Below, in pieces: positions 43,333 through 51,925 of a stretch of 64,000 bases of DNA. The stretch is from Kosakonia arachidis (GTDB taxonomy: Bacteria; Pseudomonadota; Gammaproteobacteria; Enterobacterales; Enterobacteriaceae). Where the stretch lies: contig NZ_FPAU01000001.1 in NCBI RefSeq assembly GCF_900116535.1, forward strand, positions 1,475,218-1,539,217, given 5' to 3'. The notes beneath the pieces were generated by a model. That model was not told the DNA's origin. It did no database searches and saw only the letters and a program-made list of their open reading frames with translations. The stretch's first letter is position 1. Each line of letters begins with the position of its first letter. Position numbers and translations under genes: made by a program.

Positions 43333-44928
43333 TTATTTTTTCAGATCCACCTGCCAGAAAATATGTTTACCAAACGGATCGATTTCATAGCCTTGCACCT
43401 CTTTGCGTACCGGTTCGAAAATCGTTGAGTGGGCAATCATCACTGCAGGCATCTGATCATGCATCATCTGCTGCGCCTGTTTGTAAAGCGTCACGCGTTT
43501 CTCGTGATCGGTGGTGGCTTTTGCTTCGGCGATCAGGTTATCAAACGGTTTGTAGCACCATTTCGCGGAATTGGAGCCGCCATTAGCTGAGGTACAGGTA
43601 AACAGCGGACCGAAGAAGTTATCCGGATCACCGGTAGCCGTCGTCCAGCCCATCAGTGCAGCCTGATGCTCGCCACCCTTCACGCGTTTCAGGTATTCGC
43701 CCCACTCATAGGTAACGATTTTCGCCTGCACGCCCACTTTTGCCCAGTCTGCCTGAATCATCTCCGCCATACGTTTGGCGTTCGGGTTATAGGGACGTTG
43801 AACCGGCATCGCCCACAAATCAATGGTGGTGCCAGCCGGAAGTCCAGCCTCTTTCAGCAGCTCTTTCGCTTTTTCCGGGTCGTAATCGTAATCTTTCAGC
43901 TCACTGTCGGCGCTCCATATACCCGGCGGCAGCAGGTTTTTCGCCGCCGTGCCAGTGCCCTGGAATATCGCCTGAATAATGGCTGGTTTATTGATGGCCA
44001 TCGCCAGCGCCTGACGCACTTTAACATTATCCAGCGGCGCTTTTTGCGTGTTAAAGGCGAGGAAACCGGTATTCAGCCCGGCCTTACTCAACAGAGTGAT
44101 ATCTTTGTTCTCTTTCAGGCGCGGTAGATCCGCCGGATTGGGAAACGGCATCACCTGACACTCGTTTTTCTCCAGTTTTGCCACACGTACTGAGGCATCC
44201 GGAGTGATGCTGAATACCAGGCGGTCGATTTTCGCCTTGCCCTGCCAGTAGTTATCAAACGCGGTGAACAGAATGCGCGAATCTTTCTGGTACTGCGCCA
44301 GACGGTATGGCCCGGTACCGATCGGGTCCATATCTACCCGCTCCGGCGTGCCGGCTTTCAGCATCGCATCGGCATATTCGGCGGAAAGTATCGAGGCAAA
44401 ATACCAGCCCAGATCGGCGACAAACGGCGCTTCCGGGTGTGCCAGCGTAAAGCGTACGGTATGGTCGTCAAGTTTATCGATAGCAGTGATCAGCGAACCG
44501 AATTCCAGGCTTTCAAAGTTGGAATAGGTGCCATTAGAGACGTTGTGGTACGGATTATTGGCATCTTTTTGCCGCATAAACGAAAAGATGACATCGTCAG
44601 CATTAAAATCGCGCGTCGGCGTAAAGTATTTATTGCTCTGAAACTTCACCCCTTTGCGCAGGTGGAAAGTATAAACCTTACCGTCGTCGCTCACGTCCCA
44701 GCTTTCCGCAAGGCTCGGCTGCAACTCGGTGGTGCCGACTTTAAAATCCACCAGCCGATTGTAAACCGGTACGGCGCTGGCATCTACGCTGGTGCCGGAG
44801 GTGTAAAGCTGCGGGTTGAAGTTCTCTGGCGATCCCTCAGAACAATAGACCAGGGTCTTTGCGGCGACAGAAGAACTGACTACAAGCGAAGCCATTGCCA
44901 GAGCAAGTGTTGTCGGTTTGCTAATCAT
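43333..44928 (-). CDS. ABC transporter substrate-binding protein, DppA-like
   Basis: 531 residues with a Sec signal peptide ending near SSSVAAKTLVYCSEG. The mature protein is of the SBP family 5 (dipeptide/oligopeptide/heme): YCSEGSPENFNPQLYTSGTS, GWTTATGDPDNFFGPLFTC and FNTQKAPLDNVKVRQALAM match DppA-type landmarks. No permease or ATPase genes are beside it, so it would have to work with another peptide ABC system. It is divergent from a PepT-like peptidase, which suggests a peptide import and cleavage function. Periplasmic. Confidence 0.88.
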   Translation of the reverse strand: MISKPTTLALAMASLVVSSSVAAKTLVYCSEGSPENFNPQLYTSGTSVDASAVPVYNRLVDFKVGTTELQPSLAESWDVSDDGKVYTFHLRKGVKFQSNKYFTPTRDFNADDVIFSFMRQKDANNPYHNVSNGTYSNFESLEFGSLITAIDKLDDHTVRFTLAHPEAPFVADLGWYFASILSAEYADAMLKAGTPERVDMDPIGTGPYRLAQYQKDSRILFTAFDNYWQGKAKIDRLVFSITPDASVRVAKLEKNECQVMPFPNPADLPRLKENKDITLLSKAGLNTGFLAFNTQKAPLDNVKVRQALAMAINKPAIIQAIFQGTGTAAKNLLPPGIWSADSELKDYDYDPEKAKELLKEAGLPAGTTIDLWAMPVQRPYNPNAKRMAEMIQADWAKVGVQAKIVTYEWGEYLKRVKGGEHQAALMGWTTATGDPDNFFGPLFTCTSANGGSNSAKWCYKPFDNLIAEAKATTDHEKRVTLYKQAQQMMHDQMPAVMIAHSTIFEPVRKEVQGYEIDPFGKHIFWQVDLKK

Positions 44929-45034
44929 AGTTTTTCCTGTTGTTTTCTTTTAAATGCTTGTTGTTTGCCCTTTCATAAATAACATTAAAGTGAATTTGCA
45001 AACACCTGATAATTCAAATAAAGAAGGAATCACT

Positions 45035-46264
45035 ATGCCGTCGTCTCTCACCAGTCAATTAACTCATCGCTTCTTTCGTTACCTCTCCATCACCAGCCAA
45101 AGCGATCCCGCAGCAACAACGCTGCCGACCACTGTCGGGCAGTTTGATATGGCACGCGAGCTGGCGAATGAACTGAAAGCGCTGGGGCTGGATGAGATCG
45201 TGATTGATGATCATGCGACAGTGACCGCCGTAAAAAAAGGCAATGTGCCCGGTGCGCCGCGCATCGGTTTTATTACTCATATAGATACCGTTGATGTCGG
45301 TTTGTCACCGCATATTCATCCGCAGATCCTGCGTTTTGAAGGTGAAGACCTCTGTCTGAATGTCCGCGAAGATATCTGGCTGCGCGTGGCGGAGCACCCG
45401 GAAATCCGGGCTTATGCCAATGAAGAGATTATTTTCAGCGACGGCACCAGCGTGCTCGGCGCAGATAACAAAGCGGCGGTAACCGTCGTCATGACGTTGC
45501 TGGAAAATCTCACTGCCGAACATCGCCACGGCGATATTGTGGTGGCCTTTGTACCGGATGAAGAAGTGGGGCTGCGCGGGGCGAAAGCGCTGGATTTAAC
45601 TCGTTTTGACGTTGATTTTGCCTGGACTATCGACTGCTGCGAACTGGGCGAGATCGTCTATGAGAACTTTAACGCTGCTAGCGCGCAGATCCGCTTTACC
45701 GGGGTGACCGCGCACCCGATGTCGGCTAAAGGCGTACTGGTTAACCCGCTGCTTATGGCGATGGATTACATCAGCCATTTTGACCGCCAACAAACGCCGG
45801 AACACACCGCTGGCCGCGAAGGTTATGTCTGGTTTAACGGCATCAATGCGGTACAGGGGCATGCCGATCTGAGTGCCAGTATCCGTGATTTCGACAGTGA
45901 AAATTTTACCCGCCGCAAGCAGCAGATTGCCGATGTTGCTGCCAAAATCGCCGCACAATACCCCACCGCCAAAGTGGAATACAGCATTAGCGATACCTAT
46001 AGCAATATCAGTAACGCTATCAGTGAAGATCGCCGGGCGATCGATTTGATGTTTGAAGCAATGGCATCGCTGGGCATTACGCCGAAACCGACGCCGATGC
46101 GCGGCGGGACCGATGGCGCAGCGCTCTCCGCTAAGGGTTTGCTGACGCCAAATTTCTTCACCGGTGCGCACAATTTCCACTCGCGCTTTGAATTTCTGCC
46201 ACTGAAATCGTTTGAAGCCTCGTATAACGTAGCGTTGCAACTCTGCCTGCTGGCGGCGCGCTAA
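45035..46264 (+). CDS. Peptidase T-like M20 metallopeptidase
   Basis: 409 residues from ATG 45035 with AAGAAGGA upstream. M20 metal ligands: His in IGFITHIDTVD, Asp in SVLGADNKAAVTV, the Glu pair in FVPDEEVGLRGA, and later Asp in IDCCELGEI and His in TGAHNFHSRFEF. The length equals PepT (about 408). It should cut N-terminal residues from tripeptides in the cytoplasm. The true pepT lies elsewhere in enterics, so this may be a paralogue. It is divergent from the DppA-like binding protein. Confidence 0.86.
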   Translation: MPSSLTSQLTHRFFRYLSITSQSDPAATTLPTTVGQFDMARELANELKALGLDEIVIDDHATVTAVKKGNVPGAPRIGFITHIDTVDVGLSPHIHPQILRFEGEDLCLNVREDIWLRVAEHPEIRAYANEEIIFSDGTSVLGADNKAAVTVVMTLLENLTAEHRHGDIVVAFVPDEEVGLRGAKALDLTRFDVDFAWTIDCCELGEIVYENFNAASAQIRFTGVTAHPMSAKGVLVNPLLMAMDYISHFDRQQTPEHTAGREGYVWFNGINAVQGHADLSASIRDFDSENFTRRKQQIADVAAKIAAQYPTAKVEYSISDTYSNISNAISEDRRAIDLMFEAMASLGITPKPTPMRGGTDGAALSAKGLLTPNFFTGAHNFHSRFEFLPLKSFEASYNVALQLCLLAAR

Positions 46265-46368
46265 CGCACCAGCAGCTCAGGGGGTTGCTTTCCTGCATCT
46301 TAAAGGCAGATCCCAGCCCCTCTCATACAGCGAACAGTGGGTGTGACGTTGCTAAAAAATCAGAAAAC

Positions 46369-46392
46369 GCGGGCAGATATTGTATTGCCCGC
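46369..46392 (-). terminator. Terminator after tehB and the PepT-like gene
   Basis: GCGGGCA (46369) pairs with TGCCCGC (46386). On the minus strand the stem is followed by GTTTTCTGATTTTTT, which would stop transcription from tehB; on the plus strand it also follows the peptidase gene. Confidence 0.65.
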
Positions 46393-46404
46393 AATAAGAC
46401 GAGA

Positions 46405-47001
46405 TCAGGAAGGTTTGCGCGCCAGCATCGTGGCAAAACGCAGTTTAATGCGGTTACCGTTGGCATCGGTGCGGTGCAGTTCACCAACCTCTTCGTTGTA
46501 TTTCAGCAACTCCCAACCGCCATAGTATTCACGCAGTTCACCCGCTTTAAAGGCAAACGGGAAACCGACCGTGCACGGGAAATCCGCTGTATCCATCGCT
46601 GCTACAATCAGGTTATATCCCCCGGCTTTGGTGCAGCGCTGCATATTATTGATAAGGCCAGGAATGGTTTGCGCTTCGAGGAACATCAGCACCACGGTAG
46701 AGAGGATAAAATCGTATTCACCATCGAATTGCAGGGTGTTTAAATCCGCCGAATCAATGTGCAGATTTTCCAGCCCTTCAGCATCGCGAATCGCCTTCAG
46801 GTTGTTAAGGCTGTTCGGGTTTTTATCCCAGGCGGTAACGTCAAAACCCTGGCTTGCCAGCCACAAGCTATTGCGGCCATTGCCGCAGCCAAGATCCAGC
46901 GCCTTTCCCGGCTGGATATATTTCAGGGCGTTCAGCACTTCCGAGTGCGTCGCGGTCAGCGCATATTTTTCCGTAAAGTAGTTTTCAGGGCGGTTTATCA
47001 T
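46405..47001 (-). CDS. tehB: Tellurite methyltransferase TehB
   Basis: 198 residues. The SAM-binding motif I is [16 protein letters not shown], followed by motif II-like [20 protein letters not shown]. It closely follows E. coli TehB, which methylates tellurite and related oxyanions. In E. coli tehA lies directly upstream, but here the upstream neighbour is ydcK in the opposite direction, so tehA is missing. The start is ATG 47001 (MINRPENYF). Confidence 0.9.
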   Translation of the reverse strand: MINRPENYFTEKYALTATHSEVLNALKYIQPGKALDLGCGNGRNSLWLASQGFDVTAWDKNPNSLNNLKAIRDAEGLENLHIDSADLNTLQFDGEYDFILSTVVLMFLEAQTIPGLINNMQRCTKAGGYNLIVAAMDTADFPCTVGFPFAFKAGELREYYGGWELLKYNEEVGELHRTDANGNRIKLRFATMLARKPS

Positions 47002-47115
47002 GGTCAGTCAGTACCTTTAATGTGCATTTGCCATGCATTTTATGAATTTCACCCACTGATAGCCAGCGACAGAAAATTTGCTACGTTTAACTCTGGCTGA
47101 CGGGAGATACCTGGC

Positions 47116-48096
47116 ATGAATAAATATCGTCTCAGTGATGAGTCGCGCACGTTTAGTTATCAGATTGGTGGCGAGAAAAAAACGGTCGAGCTGCGCCAGA
47201 TTATTGCGCTGCGTGATTTTAATGACGTCATAGCTGGTAGTTATGGCGGCTGGGTTGATGAGGAAAACGTCATCGATCAGCAAGGAAATTGCTGGGTTTA
47301 TGATGAAAACAGCATGGTTTTTCTCGGTAGCCGCATCAGTGGCAACGCGCGGGTCACGCAGCCCTGCGTTATCTGTCATGACGTGGTCATCAAAGATAAC
47401 GCCAGGGTGGACAGCTGTGAAATCAGCCACGGCGCCGAATTAAGTGACAACGTCACAGTTCAGTTATCGACAGTACGCGGTGAGTGCCGTTTACACGGTG
47501 ATGCGCGTATTCTGCACGGTTGCAATATCTTTGCCGCCAGAGGGTTAACGCCGGAACGCGAGCAGATTTTGCAAATTTATGACCGGGCCACCGTTACCCA
47601 CTCACGCGTTGTGCATCAGGCACAGATCTATGGCGACGCTATGGTCAATTACGGTTTTATTGAACATCGGGCAGAAATTTTCGATTTTGCCCTGCTTGAA
47701 GGGAATGAACTGAACGACGTCTGGGTGTGCGACTGCGCCAAAGTTTACGGTCACGCCAGAGTGATAGCGGGTGCCGGGGAGGATGATATCCCGACGTTAC
47801 GTTACAGCTCGCAGGTAGCAGAAAACGCCGTAGTCGAAGGCAATTGCGTGCTCAAACATCATGTGCTGGTTGGCGGCAATGCGTATCTGAGCGGCGGCCC
47901 ACTGCAGCTCGACGAAAAAATTATTGTTCAGGGCAACGCGCACATTCGTGGAAATGTGCTGATCGAGCACCAGGTGACGCTAAGCGACGATGCAGTTGTC
48001 GAAGCACTGGAAGGCGAAAATATTCTGCTGCGCGGCCCCAAAGTCATTAACAACGATCAGCATATTACCCGCACGCCACTGGCTGGCGCGATATGA
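47116..48096 (+). CDS. ydcK: YdcK, left-handed beta-helix protein
   Basis: 326 residues with hexapeptide-like repeats along most of the length ([60 protein letters not shown]), forming a left-handed parallel beta-helix of acyltransferase type. E. coli YdcK is of the same size and position; its substrate is unknown. The N-terminal ~40 residues ([20 protein letters not shown]) are a separate small domain. Start ATG 47116. Confidence 0.9.
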   Translation: MNKYRLSDESRTFSYQIGGEKKTVELRQIIALRDFNDVIAGSYGGWVDEENVIDQQGNCWVYDENSMVFLGSRISGNARVTQPCVICHDVVIKDNARVDSCEISHGAELSDNVTVQLSTVRGECRLHGDARILHGCNIFAARGLTPEREQILQIYDRATVTHSRVVHQAQIYGDAMVNYGFIEHRAEIFDFALLEGNELNDVWVCDCAKVYGHARVIAGAGEDDIPTLRYSSQVAENAVVEGNCVLKHHVLVGGNAYLSGGPLQLDEKIIVQGNAHIRGNVLIEHQVTLSDDAVVEALEGENILLRGPKVINNDQHITRTPLAGAI

Positions 48097-48433
48097 ATAT
48101 TCTCGCAGGAAAGGCCATGTCGCGATTAAATAATCCTCTCACCAGCCGGAGGATCGGCCTGGCACTCCCCTTGCCGCTGCCAAAGCGCTGTTTATTTCTG
48201 CCATGCCATAGGCGTTAGCGTCTCATCCGACGTGCCCGGCTTCATTGGGCCTAAGCAGAGAAAACAGGAGGCATGATGGCAGGTAATTTTCGCGCAGATT
48301 TTTCAGGCAATGAACCCCGATGCTTCACTCCTTTTCGGCAATTTTTCGCTGACTAAACTTTTTTTTCACCAGGCGGGAATAAATGTCCCGCCTCTTCGTC
48401 TTATCTGCTCATTGTTAGCAGGATGAGCGAAAA
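48097..48433 (+). promoter_or_regulatory. Control region of the catalase-like/ECF operon
   Basis: No gene is convincing here. GGCGGGAATAAATGTCCCGCC (48374-48394) forms a hairpin. Overlapping it, GGAAT (48376) followed after 16 bases by CGTC (48397) has the look of an ECF sigma-factor promoter, and the start codon is at 48434. This would let the operon's own sigma factor read it. Confidence 0.5.
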
Positions 48434-49486
48434 ATGACCCAAACTCCCTTTACTCCACGCCAGTTAATCACGCGCCTTGCCGTCATTGCACTGGTTCCAT
48501 TGCTGTTAATCGTACTGTTTTTGTGGGGCGGCGGCTGGTTGTCACCTCAGCGGTTGACCTCCGACAAACTGGTCGACGTATTGCAACAAGCCGGTGGCGA
48601 ACATCCGGGGTTTCGCCGCAATCATGCTAAAGGTATTTGTGTGATCGGGCGTTTTATCTCTAACGGCAATGCCAGCGCACTTTCACGGGCATCGGTCTTT
48701 GCTGCGGGAGAAACGCCGGTGACCGGGCGTTTTGCTATTGCTGGTGGAAATCCCTCCGCGCCGGATTACGCCGTGCCGGTGCGAAGCATGGCGCTGGCCT
48801 TTCAACTGGCAAACGGTGAACAGTGGCGCACCGGAATGAACGCCATGCCTTTTTTTCCTGTTTCGACGGTAGAACAGTTTTATGAGCTACAAGTCGCTTC
48901 GCTGCCGGATCCGGCAACCGGTAAACCGAACGCGGAAAAGTTCAAAGCGTTTGTACAGAAAAACCCCGAGGTTATGCCGTTTCTGGCGTGGGCAAAGCAG
49001 AACGTTCCCTCCTCAAGCTGGGCGAGCGATCGTTTTAACAGCCTGAATGCCTTCCGCTTTATCGACAAATCCGGCGCATCGCATCTGGTGCGCTGGAGCA
49101 TGGTGCCACATACCGCCTGGCAACCGATCGGCGCAGCGCAGAAAAACGATAACGATTTTCTGCAAAAAGATATCCAGCAGCGCCTGGCACAAGGACCATT
49201 ACAGTGGGATCTGCTGATCACCGTGGCCGGAAAAGGCGATGACGGCAGCCGTGCATCACAAGTCTGGCCCGCCGATCGTCAGACCATCAATGCCGGGACG
49301 CTGGAGCTGAGCCAGGCCATTGCCCAGCAACAAGGCCCGTGCAATGACATCAATTATGATCCGCTGATCCTCCCCGATGGTATCGCCGCCTCTGACGATC
49401 CGTTACTGAATGCGCGTTCAGCGGCCTACTCCAAATCGTACAACGCGCGAACCCGCGAACAAGCCGCACAGACAGGAGCCCACTGA
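48434..49486 (+). CDS. Catalase-related peroxidase (SrpA type)
   Basis: 350 residues. An N-terminal membrane segment (ALVPLLLIVLFLWGGGW) anchors the protein with the heme domain outside. The catalase active-site His is in GFRRNHAKGICVIGRF; conserved blocks APDYAVPVRSMALAFQL and SNGNASALSRASVFAAGETP follow the SrpA pattern, and the late Tyr-rich SAAYSKSYNARTREQ would carry the proximal Tyr. It should reduce peroxides with electrons rather than simply dismutate them. Its stop overlaps the start of the cytochrome gene (TGATG). Confidence 0.85.
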   Translation: MTQTPFTPRQLITRLAVIALVPLLLIVLFLWGGGWLSPQRLTSDKLVDVLQQAGGEHPGFRRNHAKGICVIGRFISNGNASALSRASVFAAGETPVTGRFAIAGGNPSAPDYAVPVRSMALAFQLANGEQWRTGMNAMPFFPVSTVEQFYELQVASLPDPATGKPNAEKFKAFVQKNPEVMPFLAWAKQNVPSSSWASDRFNSLNAFRFIDKSGASHLVRWSMVPHTAWQPIGAAQKNDNDFLQKDIQQRLAQGPLQWDLLITVAGKGDDGSRASQVWPADRQTINAGTLELSQAIAQQQGPCNDINYDPLILPDGIAASDDPLLNARSAAYSKSYNARTREQAAQTGAH

Positions 49487-50025
49487 TGAAACAGGTTACT
49501 TATTTCCACCCAGCGCTGCGCGTCCTGCACTGGCTGATGGCGGCAGCGATCATCGCCATGCTGTTCATTGGCGTGCTGATGGTTTCGACCATCTCGTCGC
49601 TGCACAGTTTGTTGGTGTCGATTCATAAACCGCTGGGTATGATGATTCTCGTATTGGTAGTCGTGCGTTTGTGGCTGCGGTTTTATACTGCGACACCAGC
49701 GTTACCGGCTTCGCTGCCCGGCTGGCAGCGTGCGATGGCGCACCTATCGCACTGGGCGCTTTACGCGATGATGCTGGCGCAACCGCTGATCGGCTGGGCA
49801 ATGCTGTCGGCGGCGGGCTACCCTGTATCATTAAGTTCAAGCTTCGTTTTACCACCCATTCTGCCGGTAAATAATGGCTGGTACGCGATACTGCGTCCGC
49901 TGCATTCTGTGGTGGCGTTGGCGCTATTTATTACAGTGATGCTGCATCTGGCTGCCGCCTTATTACACGCGTTAATACTGCGTGACGGGGTATTTGAAAG
50001 TATGTCCGGAAGCCGCAAGCGATAA
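49486..50025 (+). CDS. Cytochrome b561
   Basis: 179 residues with four transmembrane segments and the diheme histidines of the family: ALRVLHWLMAA, SIHKPLGM, LSHWALYAMM, and PLHSVVALALFI. It moves electrons across the inner membrane. Fused by overlap to the catalase-related peroxidase gene, it is the likely electron donor for it. Confidence 0.9.
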   Translation: MKQVTYFHPALRVLHWLMAAAIIAMLFIGVLMVSTISSLHSLLVSIHKPLGMMILVLVVVRLWLRFYTATPALPASLPGWQRAMAHLSHWALYAMMLAQPLIGWAMLSAAGYPVSLSSSFVLPPILPVNNGWYAILRPLHSVVALALFITVMLHLAAALLHALILRDGVFESMSGSRKR

Positions 50026-50034
50026 AGGCTATCT

Positions 50035-50541
50035 ATGCAACTGACTGATGATCAAATTCGTCAGGTGATGCCGCATTTGCAGCGTTTTGCCCTGTGGCTA
50101 ACCCGTAATCCGCACAGCGCGGAGGATCTGGTACAAAGTTGCCTGACGAAAGCCTTAACACGCAGACCAGATAACGACGGTGCGGAAAGCTTGCGCGCCT
50201 GGCTGTTCGCTATTCTCTACCGGCAATTTATTGACGGCGAGCGGCGACGCAAACGCTATATGAAACTGCTCAGCTTTTTTACCGGCGAGGAAGCGTTTAG
50301 CGACTCGTCGGAGTCGCTGGCGATTGCCGACGATACGTTGGCGCTGTTCGCCACGTTGCCTACCGAGTATCGCGTCATCCTGCTGCTGGTGAGCGTTGAA
50401 GGGCTGAGCTATAAAGAGGTAGCCGCCACACTGGATATTCCAACTGGCACCGTAATGTCCCGCCTTTCGCGGGCGCGCAAAATGCTGCATGAGAAATTAG
50501 AAGGTAAGGTAACACCGTTACCGCTGAGGAGATTGAAATGA
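50035..50541 (+). CDS. ECF RNA polymerase sigma factor
   Basis: 168 residues: region 2 (QRFALWLTRNPHSAEDLVQS, LRAWLFAILYRQFIDGERRR) and region 4 (LLLVSVEGLSYKEVAATLDI, PTGTVMSRLSRARKMLHEKL). It recruits RNA polymerase to oxidative-stress-type promoters. The arrangement with a SrpA-like peroxidase, cytochrome b561 and an anti-sigma factor is a recurrent one in proteobacteria. Its stop overlaps the anti-sigma start (ATGA), which fits translational coupling. Confidence 0.93.
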   Translation: MQLTDDQIRQVMPHLQRFALWLTRNPHSAEDLVQSCLTKALTRRPDNDGAESLRAWLFAILYRQFIDGERRRKRYMKLLSFFTGEEAFSDSSESLAIADDTLALFATLPTEYRVILLLVSVEGLSYKEVAATLDIPTGTVMSRLSRARKMLHEKLEGKVTPLPLRRLK

Positions 50542-51284
50542 CGCTGCCACCTGATGAACACGATCTGCATGCCTGGATGGATGGCGAAACCGATGAAGCG
50601 ACCTCAAAGCGGATTGAACACTATCTGGCGCAAAACCCGGCCGTCGCCGCACAAGTCACGGGGTGGCGGCGCGACGCACAGCAGTTGCGCCAGGCAATGC
50701 AACAGCAACACGTGCAACTGGAAAGCCCCGAACCGCACTATTTTCGTCGCCAGGTGCGGCAGCAACGCCAGTGGAAGCTGGCGACAGCATTTGCGCTGGT
50801 GCTGGCACTAAGCGTTGGCGGTTTCACCGGCTGGCAGATGAAAGAGTCACAAATGTTAATGGCACATCAGCCGATGGAAGATGCGGTACAGGCTTATAAG
50901 CTGTTTGATAATACCGCTGTCACGCCGATGGATGTAGTTGCTACACAGCAAACGGAGCTAACACGTTGGGTGTCGCGCTATTTCATTAACGGACATCAGC
51001 CACCGAACCTGGAACAGTACGGCTTTACGCTGGTTGGCGGACGGTTGATTGCTACTGCCCAGGGGCCAGCCGCGCTGATTATGTATCAGGGACCGAGCGG
51101 CACGCGGGTTGGCTGGTATATCCGTCCGCTCAGCCCGGTGAAATTACCGCACGGCGAGCGCCAGGCCGATGACGTTATGGCGCAGTACTGGAGTGATGAA
51201 CATTACAACTACGCGCTGGTGACACCGATGAATTCCACTGCCGTCAATGGGCTGCGTAAAGCGGTTTCGCAGGCGACCAGTTAG
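50538..51284 (+). CDS. Membrane anti-sigma factor
   Basis: 248 residues. The N-terminal ~85 residues form a small helical sigma-binding part (LHAWMDGETDEATSKRIEHY) without the zinc HxxxCxxC motif; one transmembrane segment follows (WKLATAFALVLALSVGGFTG), and the rest faces the periplasm. It should hold the ECF sigma factor at the membrane until a periplasmic signal, perhaps oxidant, releases it. The stop is at 51284, after which a hairpin (51302-51326) ends the operon. Confidence 0.85.
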   Translation: MTLPPDEHDLHAWMDGETDEATSKRIEHYLAQNPAVAAQVTGWRRDAQQLRQAMQQQHVQLESPEPHYFRRQVRQQRQWKLATAFALVLALSVGGFTGWQMKESQMLMAHQPMEDAVQAYKLFDNTAVTPMDVVATQQTELTRWVSRYFINGHQPPNLEQYGFTLVGGRLIATAQGPAALIMYQGPSGTRVGWYIRPLSPVKLPHGERQADDVMAQYWSDEHYNYALVTPMNSTAVNGLRKAVSQATS

Positions 51285-51301
51285 TGAGGACTACTGACAA
51301 G

Positions 51302-51326
51302 ATAGCGGCGCACAACACGCCGCTAT
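51302..51326. terminator. Convergent terminator (ECF operon / rimL)
   Basis: ATAGCGGCG (51302) pairs with CGCCGCTAT (51318) around a 7-base loop. It overlaps the last codon of rimL and terminates both strands. Confidence 0.75.
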
Positions 51327-51880
51327 TTACCTGCAACAATTTTTGCCCAGATATTCTGATCGTCATAGTTGCCGTTGAGAAACTCAGCCTGTTTCAGACA
51401 GCCCTCCAGCGTAAAACCATTACGTTTCGCCACCTGATTACTGGCGTGATTCGCCACCCGGCATTTGATGACAAAGCGCCGCACATCGCCCCGGTGGGTA
51501 TAGAAAGCCATCAGCGCCTGTAACGCCTGCGACAAAATTCCCTGCCCCTGCGCCTCTTTATCCAACCAGTAGCCGATATAGGCCGTCTTGTTGAGTGGCT
51601 CAATGGAATTAAACGCCAGCACGCCGGTGACAACCTCATCAACGACGATCATAAACATCTTCGCGTAGCCACGCTGGTGCAGCAGCATATTGCTTTGTAG
51701 CGTCTTACGGGTATCGTCCACCGTGTGAACATACTGTGGCCAGTCGAGAAACTGCTGTAAATCGTCGCGATTTTTGACGATCAACTGGTGTAATTCATGC
51801 ACAAATCGATCGTCTGCGGCATGTAGCGTAATACGGTCGTTAACGGGAATGGTGGTATCTGAGCGGTGTTCCATTGCCAT
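51323..51880 (-). CDS. rimL: Ribosomal-protein L7/L12 serine acetyltransferase RimL
   Basis: 185 residues; ATG 51880 follows GGAGGCGCA and an alternative ATG at 51874 is two codons later. GNAT motifs: YIGYWLDKEAQGQGILSQAL (acetyl-CoA loop QGQGIL), VIKCRVANHASNQVAKRNGF. It N-terminally acetylates L12 to L7 in E. coli. It lies just after opgD on the same strand, with a strong hairpin between. The small ydcH gene that separates them in E. coli is absent; only 45 bases remain. Confidence 0.9.
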   Translation of the reverse strand: MAMEHRSDTTIPVNDRITLHAADDRFVHELHQLIVKNRDDLQQFLDWPQYVHTVDDTRKTLQSNMLLHQRGYAKMFMIVVDEVVTGVLAFNSIEPLNKTAYIGYWLDKEAQGQGILSQALQALMAFYTHRGDVRRFVIKCRVANHASNQVAKRNGFTLEGCLKQAEFLNGNYDDQNIWAKIVAGK

Positions 51881-51895
51881 TGCGCCTCCGGAAAG

Positions 51896-51921
51896 CCTTC
51901 GCCCCCCAACGGGGGCGAAGG
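51896..51921 (-). terminator. Hairpin between opgD and rimL
   Basis: CCTTCGCCCCC (51896) pairs with GGGGGCGAAGG (51911), an 11-bp stem with a 4-base loop. On the minus strand only CTTTCC follows, so it may attenuate rather than block read-through into rimL. Confidence 0.7.
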
Positions 51922-51925
51922 ACGA

